A DNA stretch of 42,644 nucleotides from JACVRU01 sp040905885 (GTDB taxonomy: Bacteria; Actinomycetota; Thermoleophilia; Gaiellales; Gaiellaceae). Below, in pieces: positions 27,601-30,912 of the stretch (the stretch's first letter is position 1; the number at the start of each line of letters is the position of its first letter). The notes beneath the pieces were generated by a model. That model worked only from the letters and a program-made list of their open reading frames with translations. It did no database searches and was not told the origin of the DNA. The stretch is taken from the NCBI GenBank assembly GCA_040905885.1, contig JBBDQR010000057.1:1-42644 (forward strand). Reading direction: 5' to 3'. The position numbers were made by a program, and so were the translations under genes.

Positions 27601-28607
27601 CCACGTCGACTCACACGGACGCCGTCGCGGTCTACCACGTCGACGAGCACCTGCCGATCTACTTCGAGCTCGCCATGGCCGTGACGATGCTCAAGCCGAC
27701 GGCCGGCTGGAACGCGAACGCGTACGTGATCTTCGACTACTACGGCCCGAACGACTTCAAGTTCGCCGGCCTGAACCAGTCGACGAACAAGATCGAGATG
27801 GGGCGCAAGACGGCGTCCGGCTGGATCGTCGACGTCCAGAAGCCGCTGCGGCTCGAGTACGACCGCCAGTACCAGCTCCTGGTCGCCGTCAACGGGACCG
27901 TGGTGACGGTCCTGGTCAACGGGTCGACGGCCTTCACCCACGCGTACGAGCCGCGCACGATCGACGGCGGCTCCTACAACATCAACGCGGGCATGGTCGG
28001 CATCGGGTCGAACAACGCGCGCGGCTCGTTCGACAACGTCGCCGTCCGCGTGCTGCCGCCGCAGGTCACGCTCGACCGGACCGAGGAGTTCGACGGGTCG
28101 GCCGGCGCGTTCACCGGGCCGAGCATCGGGAGCTGGCAGGTCGAGGGCGGCCGGTACGCCGGCACGATCTCCGCCGGCTCGGCGCACGCGATCAGCCTCG
28201 TCGACCTCGGCACAAGCCTTCACTTCTCCTCGTATCTCGAGCTCCGCGCCACGATGCGGACGAGCTCGCTCGGCGGCTTCGTCTTCGACGCCTATGACCT
28301 CGACGAGTACAAGTTCGTCGCGCTCGACGTCGCCGCGCAGCGGGTCGTCGTCGGTCAGCGCAAGGGCGGCAGCATCAAGATCAAGGCCTCGTTCTCGTGG
28401 ACGCTCCAGGCGGGCGTCGACTATGACGTCCGCATCATCCTCAAGGGGACCGGGGTCAGCATCACGGTCAACGGCCAGGCCGTGGGCGGGTTCGCCTTCT
28501 TCGCGGCGGTCGTCGACGGCGCCTTCGGCGTCCTCACCGGCGGCCTGGGCACCTCGTTCGAGCGCTTCCGGATGACCACGGACGACCGCGCCTTCGCGGG
28601 AGGCTGA
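6663..28607 (+). CDS. giant exported multidomain RTX/repeat protein with N-terminal matrixin-like protease
   Basis: A continuous frame of 7,314 residues from TTG 6663 (an ATG at 6630 would add 11). A positively charged start and one hydrophobic segment (about residues 22-44) indicate export or an N-terminal anchor; a Pro/Ala/Thr/Ser linker follows. Then come a matrixin-like domain (HEIGHYLGHDH), two choice-of-anchor-D-like domains, a long beta-rich body with helical spacers, EF-hand-like loops, RTX blocks, three Calx-beta-like domains, about nine ~88-residue repeats, a second dispersed RTX zone and two C-terminal lectin-like domains. Cysteine is nearly absent (I count about eight), as in many surface proteins. 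A calcium-stabilised fibrous surface protein acting as an adhesin, matrix protein or protease is the inferred role. Giant proteins with this protease-RTX layout are known from several phyla, but I cannot name this one. No type I secretion genes lie nearby. Confidence 0.9.
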   Translation: MQVAVPLEPLSLAGLRTRGVRYWIVALCLGAFLSAYVSPMILALGKGDRPTFSLPRLELAVLGFPALKVPDVGLPAKAQKRPAVSSTGASAPSTATPAAASEQARRTAQPVQVVTSTYVLTAPERQAPKQTAAPADPFANVPVVESSVGALPPQTHPLIAAAAPPAGEEDSTALTQAELDAAVAQAAGEWGADVSGLTFTVADLPDLLLGETSGTSITVDTNAAGWGWAQMDLLTVVRHEIGHYLGHDHGEGGVMSETLAAGESHPVPAPEPPVVSAPASVDLGSAKIGTSASATVTISNAGSVDAEITAVSVTSGSAFTISAASVPATIAPSVSLDIVVSFAPTSAGAAAALLSIEGNMGTLTVDLSGLGTVPQLIAPASADLGDVMIGATATETIELANTGDAGLAISDLTIVGDAGGDFAITSPVPATIAPGGSASISVSMNPTTAGVKSARLVVLSDNPDGYVEVTLGGRATAWLVGGGTARAPPVDGLALDHTLVFGAGTVSLVQGGTSDTISLDGISLIEILGGALDDRLVIGSSGALPVAVHFDGGAGNDTLGGGASDTTWTVTGAGSGSATNGATFANVENLVGAADNEDTFVVEAGGSIAGVDGGDGGFDSLILNGNASNVAISIVNEHSGAITRDGVTIAFSGLEPVTVGGDAANTTMTLTTGDDTAILELDPGDSTKLRVTGNFETTSFTIPTASLIVNLSDGNDQITLKALGTFGSGGATLTVNGGIGTDEVVFETKTGVGTYTFDGGTGTDSITAQRNGNFVLTSTSLTAGGQAITLGSVEAANLTGGSTANTFTISNWATKTATVTGAGGADVHVLGNNFGTVTLSGSAAGDKLDFTGHSGSLTVNADRSQITSSDLSVLNQSATLADQATEIDVSISALVDLKTKLNEILDKLEDWVEGASALAHAIQNVLPLLSPDAEGSLDKILKPLDAVAAFVATAKAAITAASLPKLSDLITALNAAAYSGLFAGVTFSTNYRGTGTESATPTTSGALEVFVKVNRPETTVAKSIPLNLGSVAESLGIRIDANPALAGVQVPNVSVTGKFAALLEIGTTTAAGTPTVFLRPGGFLTLGLDASLNLSGLAIDVSFLHTTVTVGTLSLTGSVKVTLTDLTLTDGRITAADFTTGPLSALFVVTEPSPTAFNATITATASAGVRVVDTSTLPLGTATFGASITGSIFGSSTEPAKVNVTFTAQPSTTVINLLDSFNNAGPNEIISMLQAVANAFTALAGSAILQTEIPFTGKKLGDVLAYGTAFKERILDPLFKSGDLLRPDDDGDGDIDLEDLNFSSIQSLLTLIDTALGLPGTLEASYNPINKELKFTFNFSKSLGFGEVKAVETRQGGGGNDEQQTLTVNGVATPGVVEIGDTFRLAFPDANGALQFTTPILLGATANTVELALEALSMFAPADIAVSSGGTNVYVVTFQGAYANTNVGMLTTDAVDLAGAFSLNFGASLGDLAGISTSGSFTILAALSAAMTFGINLSASQAIEITPGVYTPAIGLTVELPAGATNNTIQIITLSNVNGGTYDLALDLNNDGTITAGTELITVGINQTALGLQVQLNALTGVSTTVQRSVFGNHKIYTVTFTTPVSPPRMVADPTNLTGPSTNGKLTGNASFTVSVVHSDIQVSDGVNLLQTITGSTAINALSVTVNSAVTAANTSLADLGVDVAAAVNAALASNGHTTGWLLTSGDAKTLSTGAVGAGANSLAAHTPLTSTKADVPFTIVLRLSGGTSERKITARIRAVDLLDTTVPNGSLFNADGTLSTELTGTFTAATLAAKLQTAIADALSNAGVSGFTFTVTVDSSKLKLTVSAVPATGDTMELQFVPAVQVDAGGGRVSVSSPPVTMSTHTLRPGVTVGRIAQVSTTGGFSSVAYQELGLLSAPTNLDGSTAAEIKFTMVVNGTPVPVSLAAGAHGGTLDGLVTALNGAISTALGAASLAMNLVTAARIDSLGNRVKLVSLAGSVSSFALQIPLDLDAVTAGIQLNGAITELGFASGPGETRRALATEFFLENASLTGTFKLYVPSVTLTATLGFLSLSATGSGILPLSGDLDELLSATVSLALKNPTSVSVNPNRVNLTQVANALRQGFFLFDPTQAGGTDLVPTTGIISGLLGGGFGVEVQFAPGGALSGLAGTLNAFLKVSASSPDWLLSPPTFSDPLGFGAAVRALTASATTLGTATPSTGVLAEDVRFVISQGAFEAVGFVRAADTSAFTTRAQLQAALQGAVNAALARLVSAGGSGGTITVGLDGSGNVTLTEPTGTAGLGVRGNLFHVDFNGPDVASILDRFRNLSFTDVIQGLQMLIDFLRSMQGTGGAGGAIASVLDTKLPLIDRSVSELVDLAAALGGRLDAIMANPSGSIQALEAQLRAALGIPTGPPILSFNVGTGTLNFDFSYGTSVAISRPFSLSLADAGLPAFLSSIVGVSASGTLNASASLTLDLKLGLDLEGTDKGFFIKTGSTGTKLVATASASGSNLEFEARLGPFGLFVKNGSASAGASIEIKLNNAGSNTGHADRLYIFTTLPGSTATSDLGHLGDFVSVGDFTTTGSIVVTQTGPGGSFAGATLPLFIGTADANVPLDFGTATPGGPDGAATPGWPTGPDNALRVRIDLIGFLVPGGPTGFSFQLPDFNFDNFELPGLFALLSDPAVIIDGLDRLLLILQDALSGQIFGQKLPFVGDLLKDNPAAKVLLDIREKLLQPLANTLRQNNATLATLVGLIQQQIVAVLGPGGPVGTALGLAQGLIKDRVGSAPGIGIDDIFQSGVNPANPLDPTQFLQFDFDLEWSKTITAAPIKFDLGIPVLGIEGELQPNVTINFQLHFGFGVNVNDGLYFVTDADPELQLGISIGFSAVSCPAGTVTRANVNGRLLFLALKIKDGVDLDNVGGVEVNCGNVTDPKTEELSKLFLTGSVDIADPNNDGRLTLAEMVSGSFRDIVKPNLIGGAVLRTEITVDFSTLSPEVARALPKVTAALLIDFVLTVNPSVGFQVGAPGVAIADIKLDLGEFISKFAAPILNGIKEVLDPLEWLIGPDGFLNKRIPLLSDLAGRTITGKDLVLLFDQEHGPSVVAFLDFVEGLYNLINLVNRAAAEGNLQINFGDLVLSNQSYYSTGFPIINQTIGFSLPGGITDLRRAPSLSNGSLLNIPSDPFASAPLAPAQQSFTSGVKQPGGFRFLLLEPENLLGLFMGKPVKIFEVDFPVLGFDFFYRQEFPIIGPLVGTFAGGVGAQLKMGFGYDTLGIQNFIQSGNPGALLDGFYLIDYPEPEATLTATIAVGAALSIVVAKVGVEGGIQATINFDLADLDGDGRVRFKELAENLIANDFNPLAIFDISGYLEFFLRAYIEINLFITKITFSFEFARLRLFEFNIDFNRPAIVANLSGGTLTLHVGPSAGQRLNGNTSDIGETIFVKSDASNIYVWSDQFDRPEAAAMSFPISAVTKLFADGGAGNDTINLSGVTSSACAIVFEIRGGAGDDTLTGGAGGDQLFGDDGVDTLNGGGGADVLRGGNGNDIINGGTGDDELFGDAGNDTLNGEGDNDQLQGGAGDDTYVRSAGNDTYELFDFGSDENITGTGPGADTLDFTGMAVNLVLFLTTTTIDVGWQQIGGTAGTAIAHYEHRLHVLNATDITLIKGGSFVDTFHVTGTANAITLNGGKGNDVYNFYTGSSAITATVTDTGDPWNSGDLIQVIDDGSPIDDTITITSTTLTINSGATQVVTYTSPAATDNVLSIRIDSRGGNDLVTVSSTSENVPVRIETGSGNDKVVVGGTTVNNIAGLSRPGLNAPFGVGPLVVIGGSGTDVLVIDDDGDGAGDTGTLTAFKEQRAGVTNPVEVGVVSGFGMTLKEGLSTGDGRVEFEGMEIVELKLGSGADTVWIGGDALFGTDLGDLPQNRQDVVTEFVHSPNAMKAVLTGGGADDVRVISTALIPNRDTFSSGLNLVSTGGANLSQTLTIDGAARGHGYFTLRLRYEETAPIPLNATAAQIEAALDKLLLVGNASNVSVSGSGPFTITFSATLVSVEQLVARLIPLLVNTQGGVDEIRAQAIYEETVLQGGTESDHVWVNVNATTGAPLTYAEIVPDVLVSTTQGGSGSQNEIQQIVLQDVTGGTFTLSQGASTTAPIAWDAPAATVRKALEAFLGPGNVKVARTAPNTYLVEFVEDEGNTNQPQLTANATGLRSNGVHAIVTVDGQAASDLYDVYLIGQDTDSLVNVFDTGGSGTDQLVVYGTNETFTPDTFLLRASTSDKGLAFIALINAPDPFAVQPGDPVERVNYNLNLELITVEGRDGDDSFYVDDTRAQIVINAGKGNDFFQFGQLYQSRRTPALAGVAAEDVFATIETTRGWLSNGVSNPLTANGDDGEDLMIVFHNIATLTLRGGADDDTFIVQAFALVGSQNPIRGLTDLAGDAGADFVMYAVNAPVKIDGGDGFDTVIVIGTEFPDDFVITKNGVFGAGLNVTFTNIEFLEVDGAEGDDRFFILSTGIGFTTIITGGLGTDLFSVQGPTPANGVISNDLLGHSGIVTHSVEGTLAESEWSGLKVVGVAANVQDNDEPSVIVTQSGGYSQVIQGASLTELAQGFDTFTVVLGRPTMLGETVRINVTPVPGLVFLDAALSELRLPGGEPDGVQLDFTSANWWIPKIVRFKIDDSFAGEMPDAADIQMSVVVALAFTDPIVEGGTITGTVQTAGSFAGSNAACTAVGGNACATMTTGDATFPTISAGLPEGIRGAQLKITGGDDEAAGQVRLILANTSNSLTLHAPWSVEPSPGALFEVSLFSAVKLPTVHVRLYSADRPEIVLDESQGGTSVAEGAGATGDDTIRVRLSSPLTAGQSVTVALGGGGQLTFWDGVTQVTSLTFTSANWNALKTLTVKATDDSVVEGFHKADLLLSVTGQVGTSSYTGVTALTVVDLADNDWPGVRVLESNGSTNVIEFDAVNHGVDEATAVAAGFPKSDSYQIVLTKAPLATDPVTITVRAEPTRTTRTGGIRSFIEQVRVCVIGPGVTCTSDAEFAFTKDVVFDSTNWSTPRTVVLRAVDDARVDGMDTQVFAPQLDLLNNIQGPLFIRGGLGEDRTGLFEREPVMLPGEFNRRPSMGDVITATEASGPTPATITIDPSTLKQVVATTTEEGTVSTFETQEIEIRATGGTFRLSYDGGATWSTPLAHNASALDVELALEALATGDVKVSQNSSVYTVIWKVTGDKAQLTADAAALKPLVPADLVDFTLQITDGTAKNKIRIIKTAVASGPNWLLTLDKPWFSPFTGDASVPDATSEFAIFVTNPNLLVKEETQADILWVSDADNPGSFNDPALTPNPFGIGRLFFDETRFGPKARTSTFTNGGVGGADEVQRLQIVNGQSGTFTLRFGTEVTGPLDWDATAGEIQSALEALANVGAGDVTVVFDSGLEQFVLTFVGALGGTDQPLLKADTALLVGGDELNKMRLVGYGMGGDRTIGGAPQPGGITFEEIDDLRIDLGVGNNELTIDDTHVGKTVVNTGRGNDVVYVKTISGHTYVNLGAGTDNITVTSDTSKLNQILGLLTVSGDTPRADVLTLAKGSPADLAAAVNAVDEIQQVTIDATGGTYTLSLGGYTTAPIAYNASALAVKNALEALTSIGVGNVKVSKAGSAYRITFIGSLAGTDVALLAANSSGLTNGAGVSDTMTINDTATTADTWALLTSSALTGLSLPGPNEIQQLVIDATGGTFTVSFGAATTAPLSWIVSAADLQLALEGLTGIGTGNVAVTKNDDVYVIRFQGALSNSDVNQLTADGSGLSKAVEQLGGAVTTGAGTASMSTRRSGGGTAAINNVQVLTVDATGGVYRLTFAGGTLNSGDIPFDASAEVVRQALQDAIAQGDVFAELKFDVTVERYENVYLIGFQGNFRSINDGPGIDFLVAHTPVLAGTVSIQTRMDGINYYGIETLNILTGSGAEVFNVQGTTPGSGGFALGGGIAVTNVSLNNGDDRVFASSNADLDRVSWLGFDFLTGNLDDFRGALNLDLGLGRHRLFISDEAATVGDTSVRISDSAPMGATGLSPSAEIWITGLAPRGISYKVAMSGNLHDGVVYWSGFGDDTILIDGTHRRMGQRTTTLLNTGLGNDDVTVTLTEMQDGFFTLFTSGGSATDDPLPIADAAPDDDIVDASGSSLPLVIIGGFGNDIIVGGTNRDVIFGDFGRIQYIDPVSGAIVATHGFGGRGDLISSLAVDPRWLISRHLELGASDVLQGNAGEDVLIGGAGSTGFPGIGGYHDYIDGDAGDDLIFGDAVELFRRDVSPMVQTNITDPRFQSLSGIRLYTRTDLDPMPVDGDNSGAALIQNLAQNYRDTGAAPTWAEYVIVNLFHSAAIEASATNSFGNDYIAGGANDDVIFAQLGNDVVQGDGAIEGALANDPVYAYRVAAPDIALTPSLTVTSIGTLAIRASFEAATDGDDYIEAGGGDDVVFGGLGQDDIVGGSSGLYTLTNSTLRPDGSDLIFGGSGERIDRNHDAAGAFANVHSRDADTIVGDNANIYRIVGINSSDAGALGTIRFAYDNYAGRGIVVRAVTLLDYTPGGPSFLPSAAGDIGGADEIHGESGDDTIYGQRDGDVIFGDSEDDDVIGGWGNDWISGGTGVDGILGDDGRIFTSRNSTAYGEPLYGVAPLAAVNQTIATPGNIQVALIHVANALKKTVDLTPFNLTPSDLMDDPLHDATFADDVIYGGLGDDFLHGGAGDDAISGGEALQPYFDEPTNPGNILRFGENRAGEHYDYDEVDPRTKLEPYFLNWSTTEGPIVASATWGNKNSDGDDVIFGDLGNDWLVGGTGKDTLWGGWGNDILNADDDLDTNGGLNDQPETHPSYEDRAFGGAGLDVLYGNTGGDRLIDWVGEFNSYIVPFAPFGMFTVSRQVPPALYQFLYDLSKAQGADPTRATDTGNSAARNGEPDGEIGLITQQDDAWQDQTGAPTDPQPGNIPGGRRDVLRGADFNNGQMQGFAVDSGIWAVSGGQLQVSATSTHTDAVAVYHVDEHLPIYFELAMAVTMLKPTAGWNANAYVIFDYYGPNDFKFAGLNQSTNKIEMGRKTASGWIVDVQKPLRLEYDRQYQLLVAVNGTVVTVLVNGSTAFTHAYEPRTIDGGSYNINAGMVGIGSNNARGSFDNVAVRVLPPQVTLDRTEEFDGSAGAFTGPSIGSWQVEGGRYAGTISAGSAHAISLVDLGTSLHFSSYLELRATMRTSSLGGFVFDAYDLDEYKFVALDVAAQRVVVGQRKGGSIKIKASFSWTLQAGVDYDVRIILKGTGVSITVNGQAVGGFAFFAAVVDGAFGVLTGGLGTSFERFRMTTDDRAFAGG
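7182..7452 (+). other. matrixin-like zinc protease domain of the giant protein
   Basis: LTQAELDAAVAQAAGEW opens the domain, then FTVADLPDLLLG, ITVDTNAAGWGW and MDLLTVVRHE. The zinc site HEIGHYLGHDH (7377-7409) fits HExxHxxGxxH of metzincins, and VMSE six residues later supplies the Met-turn. All three His ligands and the catalytic Glu are present, so activity is plausible. This block recurs at the N-terminus of other giant bacterial RTX-type proteins as I remember them; autoprocessing is one possible role. Confidence 0.7.
7485..8094 (+). other. two choice-of-anchor-D-like (ASPM-SPD-2-hydin) domains
   Basis: Two tandem ~100-residue Ig-like units, 7485-7785 and 7785-8094. Both show the pattern V/ADLGxxxIGxxAxxTxxxxNxGxxxxxIxxxxV, then a later PATIAP and a SxxxxPTxAGxxxAxLxxxS strand pair. 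They would space the protease from the rest of the fibre. Confidence 0.65.
10524..10559 (+). other. EF-hand/dockerin-like calcium loop
   Basis: The loop reads DDDGDGDIDLED, with Asp at positions 1, 3 and 5 and an acidic last position. Similar loops occur at 15450-15485 (DPNNDGRLTLAE) and 16602-16637 (DLDGDGRVRFKE, a near-canonical EF-hand loop). Confidence 0.5.
10749..11520 (+). repeat. first two divergent copies of the ~88-residue repeat
   Basis: Units at 10749-11040 and 11241-11520. Both show strand-turn-strand starts (QTLTVNG; TIQIITLSNVNGGTY), a middle helix with ALEAL or QLNAL, and an end of VYVVTFQG or IYTVTFTT. They match the better conserved copies between 18537 and 24369. The second carries the EF-hand-like loop DLNNDGTITAGTE. 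Confidence 0.5.
17031..17376 (+). repeat. RTX nonapeptide block 1
   Basis: About a dozen tandem GGxGxDxxx units: GGAGNDTIN, GGAGDDTLT, GGAGGDQLF, GDDGVDTLN, GGGGADVLR, GGNGNDIIN, GGTGDDELF, GDAGNDTLN, GEGDNDQLQ, GGAGDDTYV. Such units form calcium-binding parallel beta-rolls outside the cell. Confidence 0.9.
18537..24369 (+). repeat. dispersed ~88-residue repeat, seven copies
   Basis: Units at 18537-18795, 18969-19220, 22077-22320, 22704-22970, 23370-23628, 23733-23988 and 24078-24369. Shared core: N/DEIQxLxIDATGGTFxLxxG, then TxPIxxxASAxxVxxALEAL, GxGNVxV, a YxIxFxGxL strand and a LTAxxxGL end. The predicted order is beta-beta-helix-beta-beta. I recognise no family name. The copies alternate with RTX-like and Calx-beta-like stretches. 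Confidence 0.7.
20329..21843 (+). other. three Calx-beta-like domains
   Basis: Each unit has a VxLxESxG-type opening, a central (T/D)SxNWxxxKxxxxKxxDD segment and a NDxPxVxV boundary: FTSANWWIPKIVRFKIDD, FTSANWNALKTLTVKATDD, FDSTNWSTPRTVVLRAVDD. The last two of these carry V(E/D)G after the Asp pair. Calx-beta domains bind calcium in adhesins. Two C-x7-C pairs (CTAVGGNAC and CVIGPGVTC) lie here and may be the only disulfides in the body. Confidence 0.55.
25095..27225 (+). repeat. RTX zone 2, dispersed nonapeptides
   Basis: Short runs of GGxGxDxIxGD units, such as GGFGNDIIVGGTNRDVIFGD, GDAGDDLIFGD, GGGDDVVFGGLGQDDIVGG, GESGDDTIYGQRDGDVIFGD, GGLGDDFLHGGAGDDAISGG and GDLGNDWLVGGTGKDTLWGG. They are split by inserts of 50-100 residues. 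This is a C-terminal calcium-folding region. Confidence 0.85.
27501..28577 (+). other. two C-terminal concanavalin A-like domains
   Basis: Two tandem paralogous ~175-residue units, 27501-28065 and 28071-28577. Matching pieces are GIWAVSGGQL and GSWQVEGGRY; YGPNDFKFAGLN and YDLDEYKFVALD; NGTVVTVLVNG and KGTGVSITVNG. This is the LamG/laminarin-lectin type of jelly roll that often binds sugars. The frame ends 10 residues later with no sorting motif. Confidence 0.65.
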
Positions 28608-28627
28608 CGCCCGGCTGAGACCGGGCG
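28608..28627 (+). terminator. hairpin directly after the giant gene
   Basis: CGCCCGG (28608-28614) and CCGGGCG (28621-28627) form a perfect 7-bp stem with a CTGAGA loop, starting on the base after the TGA stop. There is no U-tract, so termination is only likely. Confidence 0.5.
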
Positions 28628-28653
28628 GCGGCTAGTGCCTGGCTGACCCGCGG

Positions 28654-28671
28654 ATGGGCCGAACGGCCCAT
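28654..28671. promoter_or_regulatory. operator-like palindrome, second copy
   Basis: ATGGGCCGAACGGCCCAT is a perfect 8-bp inverted repeat around a 2-bp centre and matches the core of the site at 6561-6582 (ATGGGCCG/CGGCC). A possible -10 box, TAGCTT (28693-28698), lies at almost the same distance downstream as TAGAGT in the other promoter. The ATG at 28670 lies inside this site and is therefore not the start of the next gene. Confidence 0.65.
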
Positions 28672-28726
28672 GCGGTTCGTCGAAATAGCGGCTAGCTTGG
28701 GCGAGGGAATGGGGAGGGTCCTCTGC

Positions 28727-30070
28727 GTGCTGCTCGTCCTCGCGGCGTTCGCGACCGTCCCCGCGACCGCGGGCGCGTCCTGGTTCCCGCACCCCGCCGA
28801 CGCGTCGTGGACGTACGAGTGGTCGGACACGGTCTACAACCCGGCGCCGACGAAGGAGCAGATCAGCGTCAAGGAGCGGCGCGGCACGTCGTTCCTGCTC
28901 GAGTGGACGACGAGGGATCTCGGCAACCCCGACGACGCGCCCTGCTGCCGCGGCAGCGTCGCCTTCCAGGAGGCGTCCTACGGCCTCATCAACCAGATCC
29001 CCCCGGGCTGGGAGAGCGACGCGCCGCCGCCGTACTTCCCGAAGCTGTGCGCGGTCATCTCGCCCTGCGGGAACAGCCTCGCGAGCACGCTCTACATGCT
29101 GATCTGGGGCACGCAGGCTCCGCTGCTGGCGGAGCCGCTGGTGAGAGGGACGACGTGGGCGGCCACGGGCGGCTTCGACGGCACCGTCGCGAGCACCTCG
29201 CGCTACGTGGGCCGGGAGTCCGTGACCGTCCCCGCGTTCCCCCAGTCCGTGACGGCGGCCAAGATCCGGACCGAGATCACCCAGGCGGGCGCGCTCGGGG
29301 ACCCGTACGGCAGCGGTGTCCGCACGGTCTGGTGGGTGTGGGGCGTGGGCCCCGTGAAGATCAGCTTCGAGCACTCCGGCGGCGCCGACGCGCCGGTGGG
29401 CACCGCGATGCTGCTCGAGACGAACCAGACGCCCCAATTCCCGCCCGCCGACGCGGACTACTTCCCGATGGACAAGGGGAAGAAGTTCCGCTATCGCTGG
29501 ACGAACACGAAGCACCTGAAGCGGCCGTCGGTCCAGGTCCTCACGGTCGAGGAGACGGCGAACCGGTCGGCCCGGATCAACGCCACGCACGTCTCCGGCC
29601 CGATCCGCGTCGCGGGCGCCTACGGCTTCGCGCTCCGGACTGACGGCCTGACGAATCTGTTCGCGCTCACGAAGGCCGCGTCGCTCGCGAAGTTCCCGCC
29701 GCTCGGCCCGCGGGCGCTCCCGCCCGACCAGCGCCGCCACTTCTTCACGCCGTTCGACCTGATGACCTACGGGATGAACCCGATCCTGTCCGCGTATCCC
29801 GCGCAGGGAGACGCGTGGACGGCGAAGCGCCCGAGCCGGGACTTCTCCGTCTTCGGGGTCACCGGGACAACGCGCGTGCTCGGCGTGCAGCGAGTCAGGG
29901 TCCCCGCCGGCCGCTTCTCGGCCCTCGCCGTCCGGAGCACGCTCAAGCAGCAGGGCTTCCCGTTCGGGTCCGGGACGAGGACGTCCTACTTCGCCGACGG
30001 CAAGGGGCTCGTGAAGCTCGTCTTCAAGCACGGCGACGGGAGCACGTCCGTCGTCGTGCGTCTCAGGTAG
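28727..30070 (+). CDS. secreted two-lobed protein of unknown function
   Basis: 447 residues from GTG 28727, which has GGGGAGGG 8 nt upstream; ATG 28709 is the alternative. The ATG at 28670 is excluded because it lies within the operator-like palindrome and ahead of the -10 box. A hydrophobic leader ends near ATAGA, indicating export. The body looks like two related halves: GVRTVWWVWGVGPVKISFEHSGG ends the first and GTRTSYFADGKGLVKLVFKHGDG the second, and each half starts with a short WTYEW or FRYRWTN strand. This pattern resembles periplasmic or surface beta-sandwich lipocalin-like proteins, but I do not recognise the family. The shared palindrome suggests co-expression with the giant protein, so a partner or maturation role is possible. 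Confidence 0.8.
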   Translation: MLLVLAAFATVPATAGASWFPHPADASWTYEWSDTVYNPAPTKEQISVKERRGTSFLLEWTTRDLGNPDDAPCCRGSVAFQEASYGLINQIPPGWESDAPPPYFPKLCAVISPCGNSLASTLYMLIWGTQAPLLAEPLVRGTTWAATGGFDGTVASTSRYVGRESVTVPAFPQSVTAAKIRTEITQAGALGDPYGSGVRTVWWVWGVGPVKISFEHSGGADAPVGTAMLLETNQTPQFPPADADYFPMDKGKKFRYRWTNTKHLKRPSVQVLTVEETANRSARINATHVSGPIRVAGAYGFALRTDGLTNLFALTKAASLAKFPPLGPRALPPDQRRHFFTPFDLMTYGMNPILSAYPAQGDAWTAKRPSRDFSVFGVTGTTRVLGVQRVRVPAGRFSALAVRSTLKQQGFPFGSGTRTSYFADGKGLVKLVFKHGDGSTSVVVRLR

Positions 30071-30079
30071 CCCGCAGCC

Positions 30080-30877
30080 GTGCGGAAGGCTGCGGCCCTC
30101 ATCGCGCTGATCGCGGCCGCAGCAGGCTGTGGCGGCGGTGGGGACTCGGAGCGCGAGGCCGTCGAGACGTACATCGAGCAGGCGAACCAGGCGCAGGCCC
30201 AGTTCCAGCCGGGCGTCCGAGGCGCGCAGAACGCGATCCGGTCGTTCGCGGCCGGCCGGTCCGGCGAGAAGGTGGCGGAGCGCCTCCGGCAGGCCGCGGC
30301 GACGATGCGGAGCGCCCGCGCGGCGCTCGCCCGCGTCGAGCCGCCGCTCGAGGCCCGTTCGCTCCACGAGCACCAGCTCGAGCTGCTCGACCTCCAGGTG
30401 CGGCTCAGCCTGGAGCTGAGCCTCGCCGCCGGCTACCTGCCGGACGCCGTCGAGGCGATCCGCCCGGCCGACGACGCGGGCGGAGCGCTCGCCCGCGCGC
30501 TCCGCACGGCGAAGACCGGCGAGAAGCAGGCCGACGCGCTGGCGGGCTACGCGCAGGAGGTCGACGGCGTGCTCGAGACGCTGGACGGGCTCGGCGCGCC
30601 GCCCGTGCTGAAGCCCTGGCACGGGGCTCAGGTGGCGCGGCTCGAGGCCTCCCGGAACCTCGCGGCGGGGCTCGCGAGCGGAATCCGTCAGGAGGACCGG
30701 GGCGCGATCGACCGGGCGCTGGAGGCCTTTTCCGACCAGACGCCCGATCGGAAGGTGGCCCAGAAGGCCCAGGCCGAGGCGATCGCGGCCTTCAACGAGC
30801 GCCTGGAGGCCCAGCAGGAGCTGCTCGCGTCGATCTACCGGGAGCAGGCAGAGCTCGCGGAGACGTTCGGCCCCTAG
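30080..30877 (+). CDS. putative lipoprotein, helical, unknown function
   Basis: A 265-residue protein from GTG 30080, 9 bp after the previous stop, so probably in the same transcript. The N-terminus MRKAAALIALIAAAAGC is a lipoprotein signal with the lipid-bearing Cys17, followed by GGGGDSE. The rest is almost entirely charged, Ala/Glu/Arg/Gln-rich amphipathic helix (for example residues 22-200), like many cell-envelope lipoproteins. I see no catalytic motif. A helical bundle tethered outside the membrane is the best description. Confidence 0.75.
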   Translation: MRKAAALIALIAAAAGCGGGGDSEREAVETYIEQANQAQAQFQPGVRGAQNAIRSFAAGRSGEKVAERLRQAAATMRSARAALARVEPPLEARSLHEHQLELLDLQVRLSLELSLAAGYLPDAVEAIRPADDAGGALARALRTAKTGEKQADALAGYAQEVDGVLETLDGLGAPPVLKPWHGAQVARLEASRNLAAGLASGIRQEDRGAIDRALEAFSDQTPDRKVAQKAQAEAIAAFNERLEAQQELLASIYREQAELAETFGP

Positions 30878-30898
30878 GCTGCCGGAGCCGTCGAGAAG

Positions 30899-30904
30899 TA
30901 TCGT
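30899..30904 (+). promoter_or_regulatory. -10-like box before the dehydratase gene
   Basis: TATCGT lies 8 nt upstream of GTG 30913 with no ribosome binding site between them, fitting a leaderless start. Confidence 0.35.
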
Positions 30905-30912
30905 CTGCTGCG

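Noticed and set aside
17732..28297. Plus-strand frame of 3,521 residues inside the giant gene
   Set aside because: Arg/Asp/His-rich composition with no domains; it is a GC-driven shadow of the true frame, which carries clear RTX and lectin motifs.
28670..28708. ATG 28670 as start of the secreted protein
   Set aside because: It lies inside the operator-like palindrome and upstream of the -10 box; GTG 28727 has a well-spaced ribosome binding site.
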